Counted from the first letter of the stretch, positions 22,187-34,380 are shown. The stretch: 64,000 nucleotides of DNA from Scleromitrula shiraiana (GCA_028455995.1 JABELC010000001.1:1414501-1478500); one strand, 5' to 3'. Numbers and translations: made by a program. The notes: generated by a model from the letters alone, not told the origin.

Positions 22187-22199
22187 ATTGTTGCTGAGT
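22187..22199. repeat. target-site duplication, right copy (LINE)
   Basis: ATTGTTGCTGAGT, identical to 11887-11899, follows the A-tail directly. Confidence 0.85.
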
Positions 22200-23260
22200 T
22201 TTAACACCTAGTAGTAGCTAGGTAAGCAAATAGAAGTTTTCAGTTATCCATGCACTCTCACTGCGTCTACCATAATCATTCGGTTAAATTCCGTTCCGAC
22301 ATATTACAAGCACGTTTATACCACCCACTTGATGTACCCAAAATCCTTCACGCATGTCTTGATCAATCACCCCCTTGATACCACACATGCTATCCTTGAG
22401 CTTCCTCGTTTGTAGATGTGAAAATTATAGGTTTTCGAAACGTTCAAAGATTTATTAGTCATTCAAATTTTGGCTGAGCCTTTTCGCATTTATTATTCCA
22501 AATTAACATTTAAATACTCACGTTGGCCGAACTGCCTTTGATTTCTACCTAGGTACTTCTTACTAGAAGCTATTGATGAAAAGGATGACACTCTCTGATC
22601 GGATGAACTGGTCCATGTTTGAATCAATAGAGCTTCTGCGCATGAATGATGAGTATTATTCCTCGTGTATATTTCAAATAACATCTAATCATCCTATGCT
22701 TTTCTTAATCCAATATCCAATACATCCTGTCCTCGATCAAAGATGATATGAACATCAGGGTTGCACCACGCGAAATAATGCTACATTTAGTTCTTTCCAA
22801 TGCCGGAACGTGGCATAGATCCAATCAAAACCACAGAATGCAACTTCGGACCCCGACCAATTTATCTTCAATTGCTCATCACCACCAAACTGGCAGTGTT
22901 TTTCTTTTTGCCAGGATGCAGGAACATGGCAAATTATTGTCATATTCTGCGGATGTGTGGCGGAGCGTCATTTCTGACTGTTAGAATGTGACACTGATAT
23001 GGTTTTATGTGCTCTTTTGTCAATTCTTCAAAACACGCAGAATCTGATTGTCCATTTCTTCGCCATTGTGGGATTGTGCTGCTACCACACTGTTTATACA
23101 TATGCATCATGGTTCGTCCCAAGTTTCAATTGATGTTTACCGGCCGTGCAGAATGTGCCGCACGAGAGATCTATATCATCGAGCGATCTTCCGAGACATA
23201 GTTTTCATTCAAACAAATGACGAAATTTTATTGTCACTCTTTTGAATTCCCTAGCCGGCT
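22200..23260. other. intergenic region, no supported gene
   Basis: Normal composition returns abruptly after the LINE. Overlapping short frames occur on both strands (22493-23245) but none has recognisable motifs. It probably holds the promoter of the membrane protein gene at 23261. Confidence 0.45.
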
Positions 23261-24714
23261 ATGGCTTTAAATTTCATTGGGCCCTTTCCCCCAGGATATT
23301 TCGAAGCCTACTGTGGGGATAAGCTAGTAGCTGTGGCCTCCGTGTTTATTGTTATCGAAGTTATATTTGTCTTTGTGAGCTTTATCGCTACACGCCTTAG
23401 TTCAAGACAAGTTCGTCGGGAGGAATGGCTCACTATTTCTGCACTGGTTTTTAATATTACAATGTGTGCACTTTCAATTGGTAGGTCTAAAGTCCTGTTG
23501 TTCAAGTGGTGAGAGCTATACTTTAATGGAAACGGTATGAGCTCAAGTTGACTCTTTATAGCTGGTGTGAAGTTATCATACGCCGGACGTCATGTTCAAT
23601 CTCTCTCGGTAGACGATATTGAGACTTTACCACTGTTCTTCAAGATGGAGATCACGTTTGGCATCATATACGTACTTTCGGTAACATTCCCAAAACTCAC
23701 GATTCTCTGTCTATTCCTTCGAATCTTTGTGAACAGATGGCATCGTAAGACTTGTTACGTAATAGGGGGAATTGTCATCGCTACAGCTATATGTAACATC
23801 ATAGTTTTGATCGCACAATGTACACCTATCGAATATCTTTGGAAAGATAATCTCATGGGTCCTAACGGCCATTGCATTGACCGACACAGTCTCTGGCCTT
23901 GGTCGTCGATGCCTAATATTATTACTGATATTGTAATTCTGATACTCCCATTTCCGACCATCTTGAAGATTCAGACGTCCTTCAAGGATAATATTGGCGT
24001 TGCATTGACATTGTTCGCAGGCAGCACGTAAGTGTAACTCCTCTTTACATTTAATTCAAGTTTCATCTAGCCATATCCACACACTCTAACGGCGCTGTGC
24101 TAATTTTTGATAGTGGCTTGATAACATCCATACTACGATTTGTAGCCTTCATACGATTTACAGGCCCAGATTTTACCTGGGCAGCAGTAACCCTTTGCAT
24201 CCACTCAATCGCAGAAGGAGGCGTCTACCTAATAGCATCCTGCCTCCCCGCCTACCGTGCTCTATACGTAACCGTAACCCGGCCTAAAAAATCAATCTGG
24301 GCATCAAGAGCAGGATTAAATGGTAACAGCTGGGGATTCAAAACCTACGCCAACGTCGAACGATCAGAAGAAGTATCACTACCAGAAATACCGCGAGTCC
24401 ATATACCGCTGAACGAGAACGTGCCAGGACGAAATACCACCGCCGATGGTATTTTCTCAAACTTAAAACCGGAAAGATCTATACCGGAGAGGGGGTCCAA
24501 AGGAGGCAGAATTAATATTACAGTCCAGCAGGATTTTAGCGTAGAATATGAAGATTGTATGCAAGTGGGAACGGATGGGACTCGAACGAGTGAGGAATTA
24601 ACAGCGGAGGCGCATGTGGTGAGCACACATCAAAAACCGGTAAATGCTATTGAGGGTACCAAAACGGTTGGGGATTTTACTTCGGGGTGCCAGTTGGCGA
24701 GTATGGGGTGCTGA
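23261..24714 (+). CDS. PTH11-like seven-helix integral membrane protein (fungal rhodopsin-type domain)
   Basis: Three exons, 23261-23480, 23562-24027 and 24114-24714 (introns 81 and 86 bp), give 428 aa. Seven hydrophobic segments are visible. The first is near residues 23-45; the second contains EWLTISALVFNITMCALSI and the third KLTILCLFLRIF, the hallmark of this family. The fourth holds GGIVIATAICNIIVLIAQC, the fifth MPNIITDIVILILPFP, the sixth LITSILRFVAF and the seventh IHSIAEGGVYLIASCLPAYR. A polar cytoplasmic tail of about 150 residues follows. There is no CFEM domain in front. Family members include Magnaporthe PTH11, but most are of unknown ligand and function, so signalling is only a possibility. 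It is the first gene beyond the transposon island. Confidence 0.85.
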
Positions 24715-25612
24715 CTTGTAACTTTATTGAATATTTGGATTGGGGGCATTAGGGACTACTATAATTCATTGTGGAGTTTTGTAAACTTCATATTGTGAAA
24801 ATATCTGTGTGTTTATTATACCAAGATACGAAATGCAATAGCTCTGTGCAATAATTTTAATACCCCAAACAAAATGGTGTGCAGTAGAACGCAAATATTC
24901 ATCATCTCATCTCACAACAAACCTACTGCGCCCCTTTCTCACCACCAGTCACTATACCAGTCACCATACTAAGGCCATACTTCATAGCATAGACATGTCA
25001 TTCCTTAAATTTACTACATGCCCACCAACCACATGTCATCATTCCTTCTGGAGGTTACCGAGTAGGCTGCAGGAGAAATACTACATCATGCCTCCACCCC
25101 GCAGTGTCTGAGTGTGCTGCTTACTAAAGCTTACGAATCTGTTTCTCGTATGGGGGCGTTCGATGTTGAGAAGCACGAGAGTTACAAAGAGTTGTTGAAT
25201 TGGTTTTTGGTGGTTCTTTGTTTATTTAAGTCTAGGGGCGTGTTGTGAGATGGGGGGAGGGGATGATTACTACTTCCTGTATTTTCATGTTTTAGGACCC
25301 CTAATGCTGATGGGACAGTCGATTGCTGGTATAGAACAGCGAGTTAAAGGTGTGGAAGGAATAATATCATTATTATCCCAAAGAACTAATTGAGTAGTAA
25401 CTCCCTCAAACTGTACGCTGAGCTTCCCAATGAAAATGCTAATCGAAAAAAAAGAGAAATTGCCAAAAGAGATAAGTACCCTTTCCGCAAAGCCGCTGAA
25501 ACATACCGATTAAAACCAAACTTCACGATACGCCAACCATACTTAAACTTTGCATATAGACATCAATCCCCCATCAATTAACATCATACCTAATTCCTCA
25601 TCAGCAAACACA
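24715..25612. other. intergenic region, no supported gene
   Basis: About 900 bp between a plus-strand and a minus-strand gene, so it contains two 3' ends. Nothing else was recognised. Confidence 0.45.
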
Positions 25613-26467
25613 TCAGACAAGAGGCATACAACCACTCTTATACATACCATGATGATCCGCAATAAGTAAATCCGCGACATCCTCATCCTCAAACACCAAG
25701 ATGCAAAAGTCTTGACTCTGCGCCTCGATAACCTTCTGTTCACAGCTGATAAAAAAACCGGGCTGATATAGGTTTATCAGGGATAGCACGTCTTCTATAT
25801 TGATCTGATGACCCGGAGTGTGAATCTTAACTTTACATAGAATTTCAGATTGTTCATCGATGTTGATTTGGGATTTTGATATAAGATCCGCGTCTTCTTG
25901 AAGATGCAATGGAACATATACTCTTTGCTCGCATGAATGTGGGACTTGTGATGCGCAAGCAGAAGATGAAACATCTTTACAATGTATGTTGCAGGGATAA
26001 TCATATCGCGCATAATGGTCGACGCCACCGGAACGTGAAGAAGACCATGGAAGACTGGTTGACAAGGAGTGGGAAACAAGGTCTCGCTCGTTATTCTCGG
26101 ACGGGTGTTGCTTCTCTGTTGTATATCCAGAATTGTATAGGCTTGCCACGAACTCCTCGGATGAATCATCATTGAGTTCTACCTTCTGTCGCCAAAACTC
26201 GACTCTTGCTTCCAAATCGTCGTCATATTCTACATCTGGGTTATGCTCATAGCGGTCGGGTTGATCGCAAGTGATGAAAGGAGCTTTTTCTAGGGCATCA
26301 AAGGTAGTACTCCTCTCGACTTTTACTTTTGAAAAGGTACTAGCTATTTGAGAAGTAGAAGGCTCAGTGGCCATGTCACGGTATTGGTAGAACGGTTTAC
26401 TGGCATCAAAGAGTTGATTGTTTGTTGGTTTCTGTTCGCTTGGGGGTAAAAGATGGAGGAAAGACAT
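25613..26467 (-). CDS. hypothetical protein, 284 aa
   Basis: Single exon from the ATG at 26467 (MSFLHLLPPSEQK) to a TGA at 25613-25615. The N-terminal 200 residues are polar and Ser/Asp/Glu-rich, with a charged EARVEFWRQKVEL segment near 88-100 that could be helical. The C-terminal 90 residues look globular, with hydrophobic strands and helices such as INIEDVLSLINLYQPGFFI and FCILVFEDEDVADLLI. No membrane segment or known motif is visible. I do not recognise the family; the folded-looking C-terminus and length make a chance frame unlikely. Confidence 0.6.
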   Translation of the reverse strand: MSFLHLLPPSEQKPTNNQLFDASKPFYQYRDMATEPSTSQIASTFSKVKVERSTTFDALEKAPFITCDQPDRYEHNPDVEYDDDLEARVEFWRQKVELNDDSSEEFVASLYNSGYTTEKQHPSENNERDLVSHSLSTSLPWSSSRSGGVDHYARYDYPCNIHCKDVSSSACASQVPHSCEQRVYVPLHLQEDADLISKSQINIDEQSEILCKVKIHTPGHQINIEDVLSLINLYQPGFFISCEQKVIEAQSQDFCILVFEDEDVADLLIADHHGMYKSGCMPLV

Positions 26468-27372
26468 TTTTTGAGTGAGTGTGTGATGAATAAAGATGAA
26501 CGAGAGAATGAATGAATGTATGGAGTGTCAGAACAATTCAATGTATATTTTTTGTTTTGTCAAGTCTTAATCTTTGTTTGAAAAAAATGTTGATAGAGAT
26601 CAGATTTCGGAAATCGACTCGACAAGGCATTGGCTGGGTGTTGAAGGAAGTTTGACAGGAGCGGATGAGACGGCGGTAGACGAGATAGGAGGAAAGAGCC
26701 ATCATTAGGGTTTACTTGATCTATGGGGACAAGAGACTTACTTAGGTGACCATGTTCATTGCCGATAGACTAATTATATCGTCAATATGTCATGAATATT
26801 GTAAATGGACTTTCAAATGCGTAATTATGAATCCCATTTACCAATATGTATTAGACCAACAAATCACCAAAAATCTAACCGTCTAAACAATAACGACATC
26901 GATATCTCAACCTCAAAATTAAATATCTTCATACCGTAGTAGGATGACATGTATTTGTAGATTGTGTTTTGTAGAAGGATATGTGAATTATGATATAGAT
27001 GCACATTCTTGACAAAGTATCTGCATATCGCACTGTTTGCTTGATTAGCTGATGGCCAATTGCCCCGAGGGAGAGAGCCCCACCAGGCTCATCACCATAA
27101 TTTTATCAATTCAAGACATTGTTTCCAGAAACCGAGTACTTCATAGTTGAATATTGAAGATAGTGCGTCGTATTGACAGGTACGGCTTGTGTTGAGCAGA
27201 TCAACGTAGTATAAAAATCACAGGAAAAGAGATATCATAGTGGATGATGGAAGGGATTCGTAATTGCCTTCATTATCTATGAAAACTTCCGCTTGAGATA
27301 GACAAGCATTCATAAGCGCCCACAATGTCCCATCCTTCATTTAATATTTTAACACAAGAAAAACACCACCAT
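26468..27372. other. intergenic region, no supported gene
   Basis: Upstream of the 284-aa gene and downstream of RPL4, both on the minus strand. AT-moderate, with no credible frame or repeat. Confidence 0.45.
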
Positions 27373-28790
27373 TTAATCCTCCTTCAAGACAGCAGCGAAT
27401 TGAGTCTTGTTAACACGCTCTGGCTTACCAGCATCCAATCCCTTGGTACCGATCTTCTCCTTTGAGTATGCACCAGCATATGGGTTCAATCTCAAAAGAA
27501 CTTGCTTGTTGATCAATGGGTTCTTCTTTTGAACACCAGCACGCTTGGTGGTTGCGGATCCCTTAGCGGCACGGATAACTGATTGTAATTCGGAGGAGTT
27601 GATGAGACGTCCAATATCGGCTTGGGAGACAACGTTGGATGGGAGGAGGAAATCTTTCTTGAGGGCAGATGGGGCGGTGGTGGAACCATATACCTCATCG
27701 AGAGCCTTGAAGGCAGCTGAGGACCAGATGATGAATCGTCCGAGATGTCCACCTGGGGCCAATTGCAACAAGTTCAAGGAGAAAACGTCGCAAGTCTCAA
27801 CACCTGCAAGGTTACGGAAAGCGTGAACAAGTTCCTTTCCGTCAACGTTTCCATCGTAGACAACGAGAGGTCCACGTCTTTGCTTGTGACGGCGGCCTCT
27901 GAGTTTGCCCTTACCGGCACGGAGCTTTCGGGATCCCTTAACCTTCTCGACATCTGCGAGAGCACCAACAGTCTTGAGGAGAGATGATGCAGCAGCGGTA
28001 CGGGAAATCTTTGCGCCAGAGAAAACCTCGGAATCTACGACGAGGGGAACCTCAGCGACTTCTGAGATTTGGTGACCACGGGCCAAAAGGAGAGCTGGAA
28101 CACCAGATGCAGCAAGGGCAGAAACGGTAGCGAATCGCCTTGGTAAAATGTTAGTTTAATGAACCACTTTCATCAGGAATGAATCTCACTTTTGTCCAAG
28201 GTTGATCTTTTGGTGCCACTTTCTCCAGACCTTTGTAGGAGCGAACATACGTCCGGATCTGCACATGTTACCGAAAGCAGCTTGACCGGCACGGTGAGTT
28301 CCACCACCAGAGACACGAGGAATACGGGCAACGGCACGACCTGTGTTGAAGATCTAAATCAGTCCTTGTTCTCGATCCATTATCACAAAATTCTCTTGCC
28401 CCTCCCCTCCAAAGTTTTGCGCCACCAACAAACTCGATAATCCGAAGCCTTCCCAACTAATATAAAAAATTGTTTGCACTAACCAGTTCCCCAGGACTCA
28501 GCAGAGGTTTGGTGACCAGCCTTCTCGCTCACGGCATATGGTTGACGCTTGTTCTTGGCCATACCAGTGTGGACGGTCTGAACAATATCAGGTCTGATTG
28601 GTGCGGTGAAGACCTATATAATTATAATCATCAGCTTCTATCCACCAAACCTTCCACAATGCCAAAATTCCATCATCATAGAGTATCGAAAATTCGAGAT
28701 TGAAGTTTTTCGTACCTTTGGGAGAGGGATGGTCGAACCGCTGGCTTTGCCATCGGCGGACAAGATGGAGACTGTAGGACGGGAGGCCAT
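27373..28790 (-). CDS. RPL4: 60S ribosomal protein L4 (uL4)
   Basis: Four exons on the minus strand, 28790-28716, 28613-28484, 28340-28190 and 28138-27373, join to 373 aa; introns are 102, 143 and 51 bp. The start MASRPTVSIL, the RIPRVSGGGTHRAGQAAFGN loop, the FAPTKVWRKWH segment, LRAGKGKLRGRRHKQRRGPL and the eukaryotic C-terminal extension NPLINKQVLLRLNPYAGAY are diagnostic. Length agrees with fungal L4 (about 360-375 aa). uL4 is an early-assembling large-subunit protein whose loop lines the peptide exit tunnel. Intron-rich 5' ends are usual for fungal ribosomal protein genes. Confidence 0.97.
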
Positions 28791-29590
28791 CTCTGCGAAT
28801 TGATGACTATTGTCGTGGTTGTCGTAAGTTGTCGAAAATGTCGTTGAGGTTCTTCAAAGTAAATTCTTTTTCAAAATTCCCGTTTGTGTGGATATTCGCT
28901 TAATGATTTTTTCCTCAAAAAATCAATGCCTGAGGCCTCCATGTGAAAACTTCATGCACGGGCCAACACCTGGGCATGAAACTCTCTTAAGAAACCTCCA
29001 AATCAATAGCAGTCAAGTTGAATATCAAGGGGAGAATAATCATCGTCCCAAACATTTCCTTCTATATGTTCACTTTGCCTCCAGCATACAGTAACTATGT
29101 ATGCATCTAATCGAAAGTTAAGCGGTTAGGTACTTCGATTGATCAACATCAAACAGAAAGATGTAATGTTCTCAGCGTTCAATCGAAGTTGGTTTATATT
29201 GGCTACATACTATAAAGATAAATAAATAAGTGTTATATCAAGCGTATCTTCAAGCTAGCTGTTTAGATGATATAGCTGGATTTGCTTCCCTCATACTATT
29301 TGGGTTTTTGGTTGAGTAATCCCAATTTGGCTCGTTTCGTTATTGACTGCAGATATTCCTATTCATCATATAGTCGAGTATATACGTTCATTGATCCCCG
29401 ACTGCGATAAACTACTCATCTATAATCTTTCCAATCAGCTTTATAGATCACATCATTCCCCAATAACTTGCTATGCCTGCTTTGATATTACCCTTTGTCG
29501 AAATTCTCATCAATTTGAGGCAAGTATAATCCGGACTTCTCAATCTCCAGCGACAGAAACACCGGATTGCTGTAGATGTTGGCATCAATA
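28791..29590. other. RPL4 promoter side and intergenic region
   Basis: 800 bp upstream of RPL4, downstream of a tentative minus-strand gene. No coding signal. I did not identify a clear conserved ribosomal-gene promoter box. Confidence 0.4.
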
Positions 29591-30232
29591 TCAGATCCCA
29601 TTAACATAATTAACACTATGCTGAATTCCTTCGCCTTCAATCGTATGGTGTCTATTTGAAAGACTATCCATTGTCTTCTTGATTCTATGTTCGATACCAG
29701 ATGCATAAAATTGAACGATTATGTCGAGTTTGTTCGAAGTCCTTGCTATAGTAAGTATCCTACTCCAGGAATTTCTCAAATTCGGTCTGCCACTGGCCGT
29801 TACCTCCAGCTTCCAATCATCCCAGCAAGATGGTAACTCGAGCAACATGAATCTTTGCTCATAAGCACTCGCACACACGAACAAAGAAAGAGTCTTGTAG
29901 CTCTCCCATAAAACATGAAGCTCCCAAGGAAATTTCAGCCAATGAACAAAATCAGCATAACTCAAATACGCAATACATTCACAACACCGCGCCAACCTCT
30001 GGTCCGCCCACCAAGCTAAATCTCCCTCAGATGCTCCATCTGATTCCCAGACCAACAATTTCCAATCCCCGACCTCTAAATCTCGTAACTCATGTACCGA
30101 GAAGCTCAAAATCAGATCATCCAAACTTCATTCACCGGTACTTGTACATGAATGCTCCCACAAGAAAAAACCGAAAATACCTGACGAAGCTCACATATTC
30201 AACAATAAATAATGGGCCCCATCCTCAATCAT
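29591..30232 (-). CDS. tentative unknown gene, about 190 aa
   Basis: A minus-strand frame open from about 30125 to a TGA at 29591 encodes a Trp-rich, globular-looking sequence (SYADFVHWLKFPWELHVLWE, LELPSCWDDWKLEVTASG). It lacks an ATG at its 5' end. A possible first exon, 30232-30195 (MIEDGAHYLLLN), with a 69-bp intron 30194-30126 (GTGAGC..GAAG), keeps the frame and gives 190 aa. Amino-acid composition suggests real protein, but neither the start nor the function is secure. It could be part of a decayed gene. Confidence 0.35.
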
Positions 30233-32202
30233 TCGATTTTACATCCTATCGATGATCCAACGGGGGTAACCACACCACTTGCATAGATGTAATACCGGTA
30301 TAATATCACCTGCATATCTACCCACGCAGTATTCTCGGATGAACATTACCTTGATAGGTAATAATTGCCTTACTACAGTCTAAATGTTGAGGGTGGGAAG
30401 AAAACTAGAAGAAAGAAAAAATCTTTCCCTGCCAGGGTGGGTTTCATATATATTATTCCCCACATTGCATGGATTGGATGATTTGTGGTCCTACTGAGGT
30501 AGGACAAGGTAGGGGTAATAGGGAGGGGGGAGAGGTGTGTGCTTATATGTATATAGGAGAATTTTATATGCATGGGACGTCGGGATTGCTTACTTTTCGT
30601 TTGATATGGATATTTGGGGATGGTACTCGAGCTTGAGTAGGTAGGTAGGTAAGTATGCATCGGGAAAAATATCGCATCTGTTGTGATATATATATACCTA
30701 CCTACCTATCTATACCAAATCTTGGCAAGCGGGATTTCAAGAACATCACATCCTCTCACAGAACTCAGGAAGAGATTCCTTCCATTCCGTCCCTATTCAA
30801 CCACTCAGCCCAGCCCCTGGGATTAGTATGTACAGTACATATAGATACCGAGATGTATATCCAGCTTAAAGGAGGCGGCATTGCTGTACAACATCCATCG
30901 ACATGATGCCGTATATATATGCGTATGTATGCAAGAGGTAGAGAGAGAAATTCTCCGACGAGGATTTTCTTTTTCCGAAGAAGAGGGGAAAATAAAAGGA
31001 AAGAAAGACGCCTAATGTACTTACCGGTGGTGGCTTTGTGATGCAGAATATGAAGCTTATGGCATGAAGAACGAACCAAGCAAGGTAGGTGAGTAGGGCA
31101 TTTACAACTCCTTTACATGAGCTGAATGCATGTACGGTATAGTATGTACTTATATAGATATCTATGTATGGAATTACCTTACTGTAGGGCAGTCCTCGGA
31201 AGTCCGCAAAACGCCTACTTGTTTATCTAGCTATCTGACTGCCTTATCATGCAAGTTGTGATGGAGGGGGGAAGTATGAAGATACGGACCGAGTCTTCCG
31301 TCTAGACCTATATTATGGGTATTAAGAGCAAGCAAAGATACTATATTTTGTACTACGCGGGGTGTTACAGTACAACACAATGCAATGCTTCATTCATATC
31401 ACACCGCAACGTTGTTAAAAGAAAGATAGATTGGACTCGAACAAATCGTTTGCTATGCTCAATATTGATTGATTCTTGCAAAAGAATCCTGCTAATACTC
31501 CATCTTACTCCATGCTGTATGCTAGCTATAGTAATTGTCTCCCATCATCCCACATCTCTCCCTCTCTCTGTATATATGCGTGTCTGTGTCATTGAGAAGA
31601 CGAAACAAAACAGAATAAGCAAACAAACAACAAGAATTACACACTTCCTTCAAAATATGATTTTCCCATCCCATGCCCATCCATATACCATGAAACGCCC
31701 AACACCCAAATCCATCCCAAAAAATAACATTGCAAAAATGTCAAAAAATGCATGCATGCGTGCATAAAGTAAAGAAGTAAAGGTATTCAGCACGCCCTCC
31801 CAAAAGTGACAAAATCCCAATAAAATAAACGCCTTGCCTCCAATCAAAGGCGTCCATATCCCAATCGTATTGTAACCCCAAACTCCTTTCTGTAATCGAG
31901 ATCGCCAGATTTGCTTGCTATGTGGCAAATGAGTGTACGAGTAACAAATGAAGTGCGTGCGTTGCTTTGCTGAAGCTAAGTGAGTCGTAGAGGAGAGCGT
32001 ATGTATGTATGTATGTATGTATGTATGGTGCGAGTAATCCATAAACAAAACAAATAAGATAGAGTAGGTAGATGAATAAATAAGAGAAATAATAAAGCAA
32101 TCCTCGCATCGAAAAAACATAAATAGATGTCCGTACTCTGCTGAGCTTAGAATGATTGATATGTGAGGACGAATAGGAGAGTAAAAAAGCTCTTAGAAAA
32201 TT
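30233..32202. other. gene-poor region with simple repeats
   Basis: About 2 kb without a credible coding frame. It holds short tetranucleotide tracts: taggtagg words near 30636-30655, tacctacc near 30697-30710 and (ATGT)n at 32000-32027. Open frames here contain repeated YIHTYIHT-type products of these repeats and are rejected as genes. Confidence 0.5.
32000..32027. repeat. (ATGT)n microsatellite, about seven units
   Basis: Perfect tandem tatg/atgt units, visible directly. Confidence 0.9.
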
Positions 32203-33534
32203 CTATTTCTTCATACTCTTCCTCCTATTTCCCATTCCGAATCCCATGAATCCCAATCTTGGGCTTGCAGTACCCGAAATTGGGCTCTTTCCCGGCGGTG
32301 GTTCCTTAATGACATTCTTGATAATATCCTCATATCTAACTGGGGCCTTCTCATCAATTGCCGATCTCGTTTGATTGGTCGCAGTAGAAGATTTCTTCGT
32401 GTCCTCTGCCATTAAAATTGGTACAGTCGACGATCTTCTCATACCTCCAACTTTAGAGTCCTTATCCTTGTGTTCGTCTACCGTCAGCAGACTAGTTTTG
32501 CTAGCGTTGCTGTGGCTTGAACCGGTATACGACAGGTTTAATTTCGGCATGCTGGGATATTTTCGTGCGCCTCTTGTGAGTGTTCGCGTTAATCCTTGTA
32601 GACCTTCCATGAGTGCATTATTGGGTGTTTTGGGACGTTCATGGTGTTCTGATTTAGGACGTCGCGACTGGAAATCGGGCTCAGGGAATATAGATTGTTG
32701 TTCGGTGTATGGAGATGGAGAAGGCGATGGGAATGGATCGGAAGAGAGGAAGGGGTGCGACGGGGAGGGATTTGAGGTGGCAGATTCGGGTTGCAAATAT
32801 GTGTTGAGTTTCGAGGACTTTTGGGGAACGGCAGAACTGCTGGTATTAATTTTAGAGAGGACTGCAATTGAAGAGATTGAAACACGACGACCGGAATTCC
32901 TCAATGTCGAAGTGAGTCGTGAGGAACTTGCAGACTTTGATACTAATTCTGTGATGTGTACTGAATGGCGTGTTTGGGGGTCATTCACGGGCGAGGCATT
33001 GCGAGATGTAGGGTTCGAATGGGAGATAGTCGGAGGAGGAATTTCTATAACTCGAGGTTTAGAGACGAGAATGAAGGATACTACTCTCGCAGTATCTTCT
33101 CCAGATCCACGAGATGAGGTTCGAAAGCCATTATACTCGGAAACAGAGGCGCAATCGAAATCGAGCAATGAATCTGTGCCGTCGTCTGAAAGTGATGCAT
33201 CTTCTTCACTAGAAAGATATAATTCGTGAGGATCCTCATTAGTTTCTTCAGAAATATCTTTCGTAACTGAGAAACCATCCATGCCCTTCAATTCTGACAT
33301 AACATTATTCAATATAGCCGAAGTTCTTTTGCTACTTCTTCTGGGCAGAGCAGGAATGCTAGGCTTCTTCTTAGGCCTAGGCCTATTCATCACTGAACCT
33401 TCCATATCACTGTCCAAAGTAGAATGACTGTCGTCGTAGTCGAAATTGGCGCAACTTGAAGTATTCGAAGCTCTCGAATTTGGTCGCTCAATTATCAGCT
33501 CTTTTGAGGGGAATAGCTTCTTCATAAGAGGCAT
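32203..33534 (-). CDS. hypothetical disordered Ser/Pro-rich protein, 443 aa
   Basis: Single exon from the ATG at 33534 (MPLMKKLFPSK). The frame is open upstream but without an ATG in context, and a GTG further upstream is unlikely. The protein is mostly low-complexity, with basic blocks (RPRPKKKPSIPALPRRSSKR near 50-70) and an acidic stretch with ELYLSSEEDASLSDD. A hydrophobic segment TARVVSFILVSKPRVIEI near 148-165 resembles short conserved motifs in uncharacterised ascomycete proteins. A Lys/Arg tail ends NRRKSMKK. Many SP/TP sites suggest phosphorylation. Function unknown. Confidence 0.72.
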   Translation of the reverse strand: MPLMKKLFPSKELIIERPNSRASNTSSCANFDYDDSHSTLDSDMEGSVMNRPRPKKKPSIPALPRRSSKRTSAILNNVMSELKGMDGFSVTKDISEETNEDPHELYLSSEEDASLSDDGTDSLLDFDCASVSEYNGFRTSSRGSGEDTARVVSFILVSKPRVIEIPPPTISHSNPTSRNASPVNDPQTRHSVHITELVSKSASSSRLTSTLRNSGRRVSISSIAVLSKINTSSSAVPQKSSKLNTYLQPESATSNPSPSHPFLSSDPFPSPSPSPYTEQQSIFPEPDFQSRRPKSEHHERPKTPNNALMEGLQGLTRTLTRGARKYPSMPKLNLSYTGSSHSNASKTSLLTVDEHKDKDSKVGGMRRSSTVPILMAEDTKKSSTATNQTRSAIDEKAPVRYEDIIKNVIKEPPPGKSPISGTASPRLGFMGFGMGNRRKSMKK

Positions 33535-34323
33535 CTTAAATTTCGGAAAAACGAATGGGACTAAGTGAATCAAGCAAACCAATGAGTATTCTTTCGGCAC
33601 TGAATATTCCACTTATCCTAGGATATAAAGTGTCTGCGTGGGTCCTGATCCTCTTGGTAAAATAAAAGCAGGCGATAATACTTCCGTAAATGGATGGTGG
33701 ATATATCAAAGTTCGGTTTGTGAAATAGTATAACTTTACTTCCATGCAAATTTATATAATAAAATTATCAGGAGGTAAAGAAAGGAGATTTCCCGTGGAG
33801 TGAGAAGGAGATCATATGGATATAATGGTGAATATGTATATAAATAACTTTTTAATCCAAACTATAATTTGCACACAAAATAGTTAGATAACGACATCTT
33901 ATCATTAAAATTAATTCAAAAAGTAGGAGGGTATTTATCTTGGTTATACCTGGTTATGTAGGAACAGTTATTAGAATAGTTGTGAACATTCTCTGTTTCA
34001 AATTGATGTTCTTTGCGCAGGAACCGAAACTCGATATGACCGCGCGGGAATTATTTATTAGTCCCTCTTTAAGAGAAAAAAATAATATATGAAATCTTTC
34101 AAAATGGTATATTTGTATTATGGACCGTCACGTCAATATTGATAGAAGAATATTTAAATAGAATTCTCAAAGCTTCTATCAACTAGTGTACCGTGTACCC
34201 CGTACCCCCTGTATTGTATAGAAGATTGAGGTCCGGAGGAATTTTAAAAAAAATTAGAAGCTAAAAGACAGCGGGTAGATTTCCCAGGAGAGTAATTTTA
34301 GGAGAGTCGAAATATATCTGAGA

Positions 34324-34350
34324 TGGGATGGGATGGGATGGGATGGGATG
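34324..34350. repeat. (GGGAT)n microsatellite
   Basis: About five tandem GGGAT units (tgggatgggatgggatggga). Confidence 0.9.
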
Positions 34351-34380
34351 AGGACGTAGATCTTTTGATGATGATGATGG

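Noticed and set aside
22493..23245. Cluster of overlapping 60-80-codon frames on both strands next to the transposon.
   Set aside because: Mutually overlapping in several frames with no recognisable motif; treated as noncoding flank.
28341..28483. RPL4 intron 2 (143 bp, the longest) as a snoRNA host.
   Set aside because: Only a GTGATAA near-match to box C and a CTGAT branch site about 30 nt apart, too close for a snoRNA.
28614..28715. ATGATGA and CTGA words in RPL4 intron 1 as a box C/D snoRNA (vertebrate RPL4 introns host such RNAs).
   Set aside because: The flanks do not form a terminal stem, the CTGA coincides with the likely branch point (CTGAT), and I see no convincing guide box. Not enough support without a structure-based search.
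31650..32120. 156-codon minus-strand frame with YIHTYIHTYIHT.
   Set aside because: The repeat is the translation of the (ATGT)n microsatellite; the rest is not protein-like.
32375..33229. 284-codon plus-strand frame antisense to the disordered 443-aa protein.
   Set aside because: Shadow frame of the Ser/Asp/Pro-rich coding strand; no domain and no start context.
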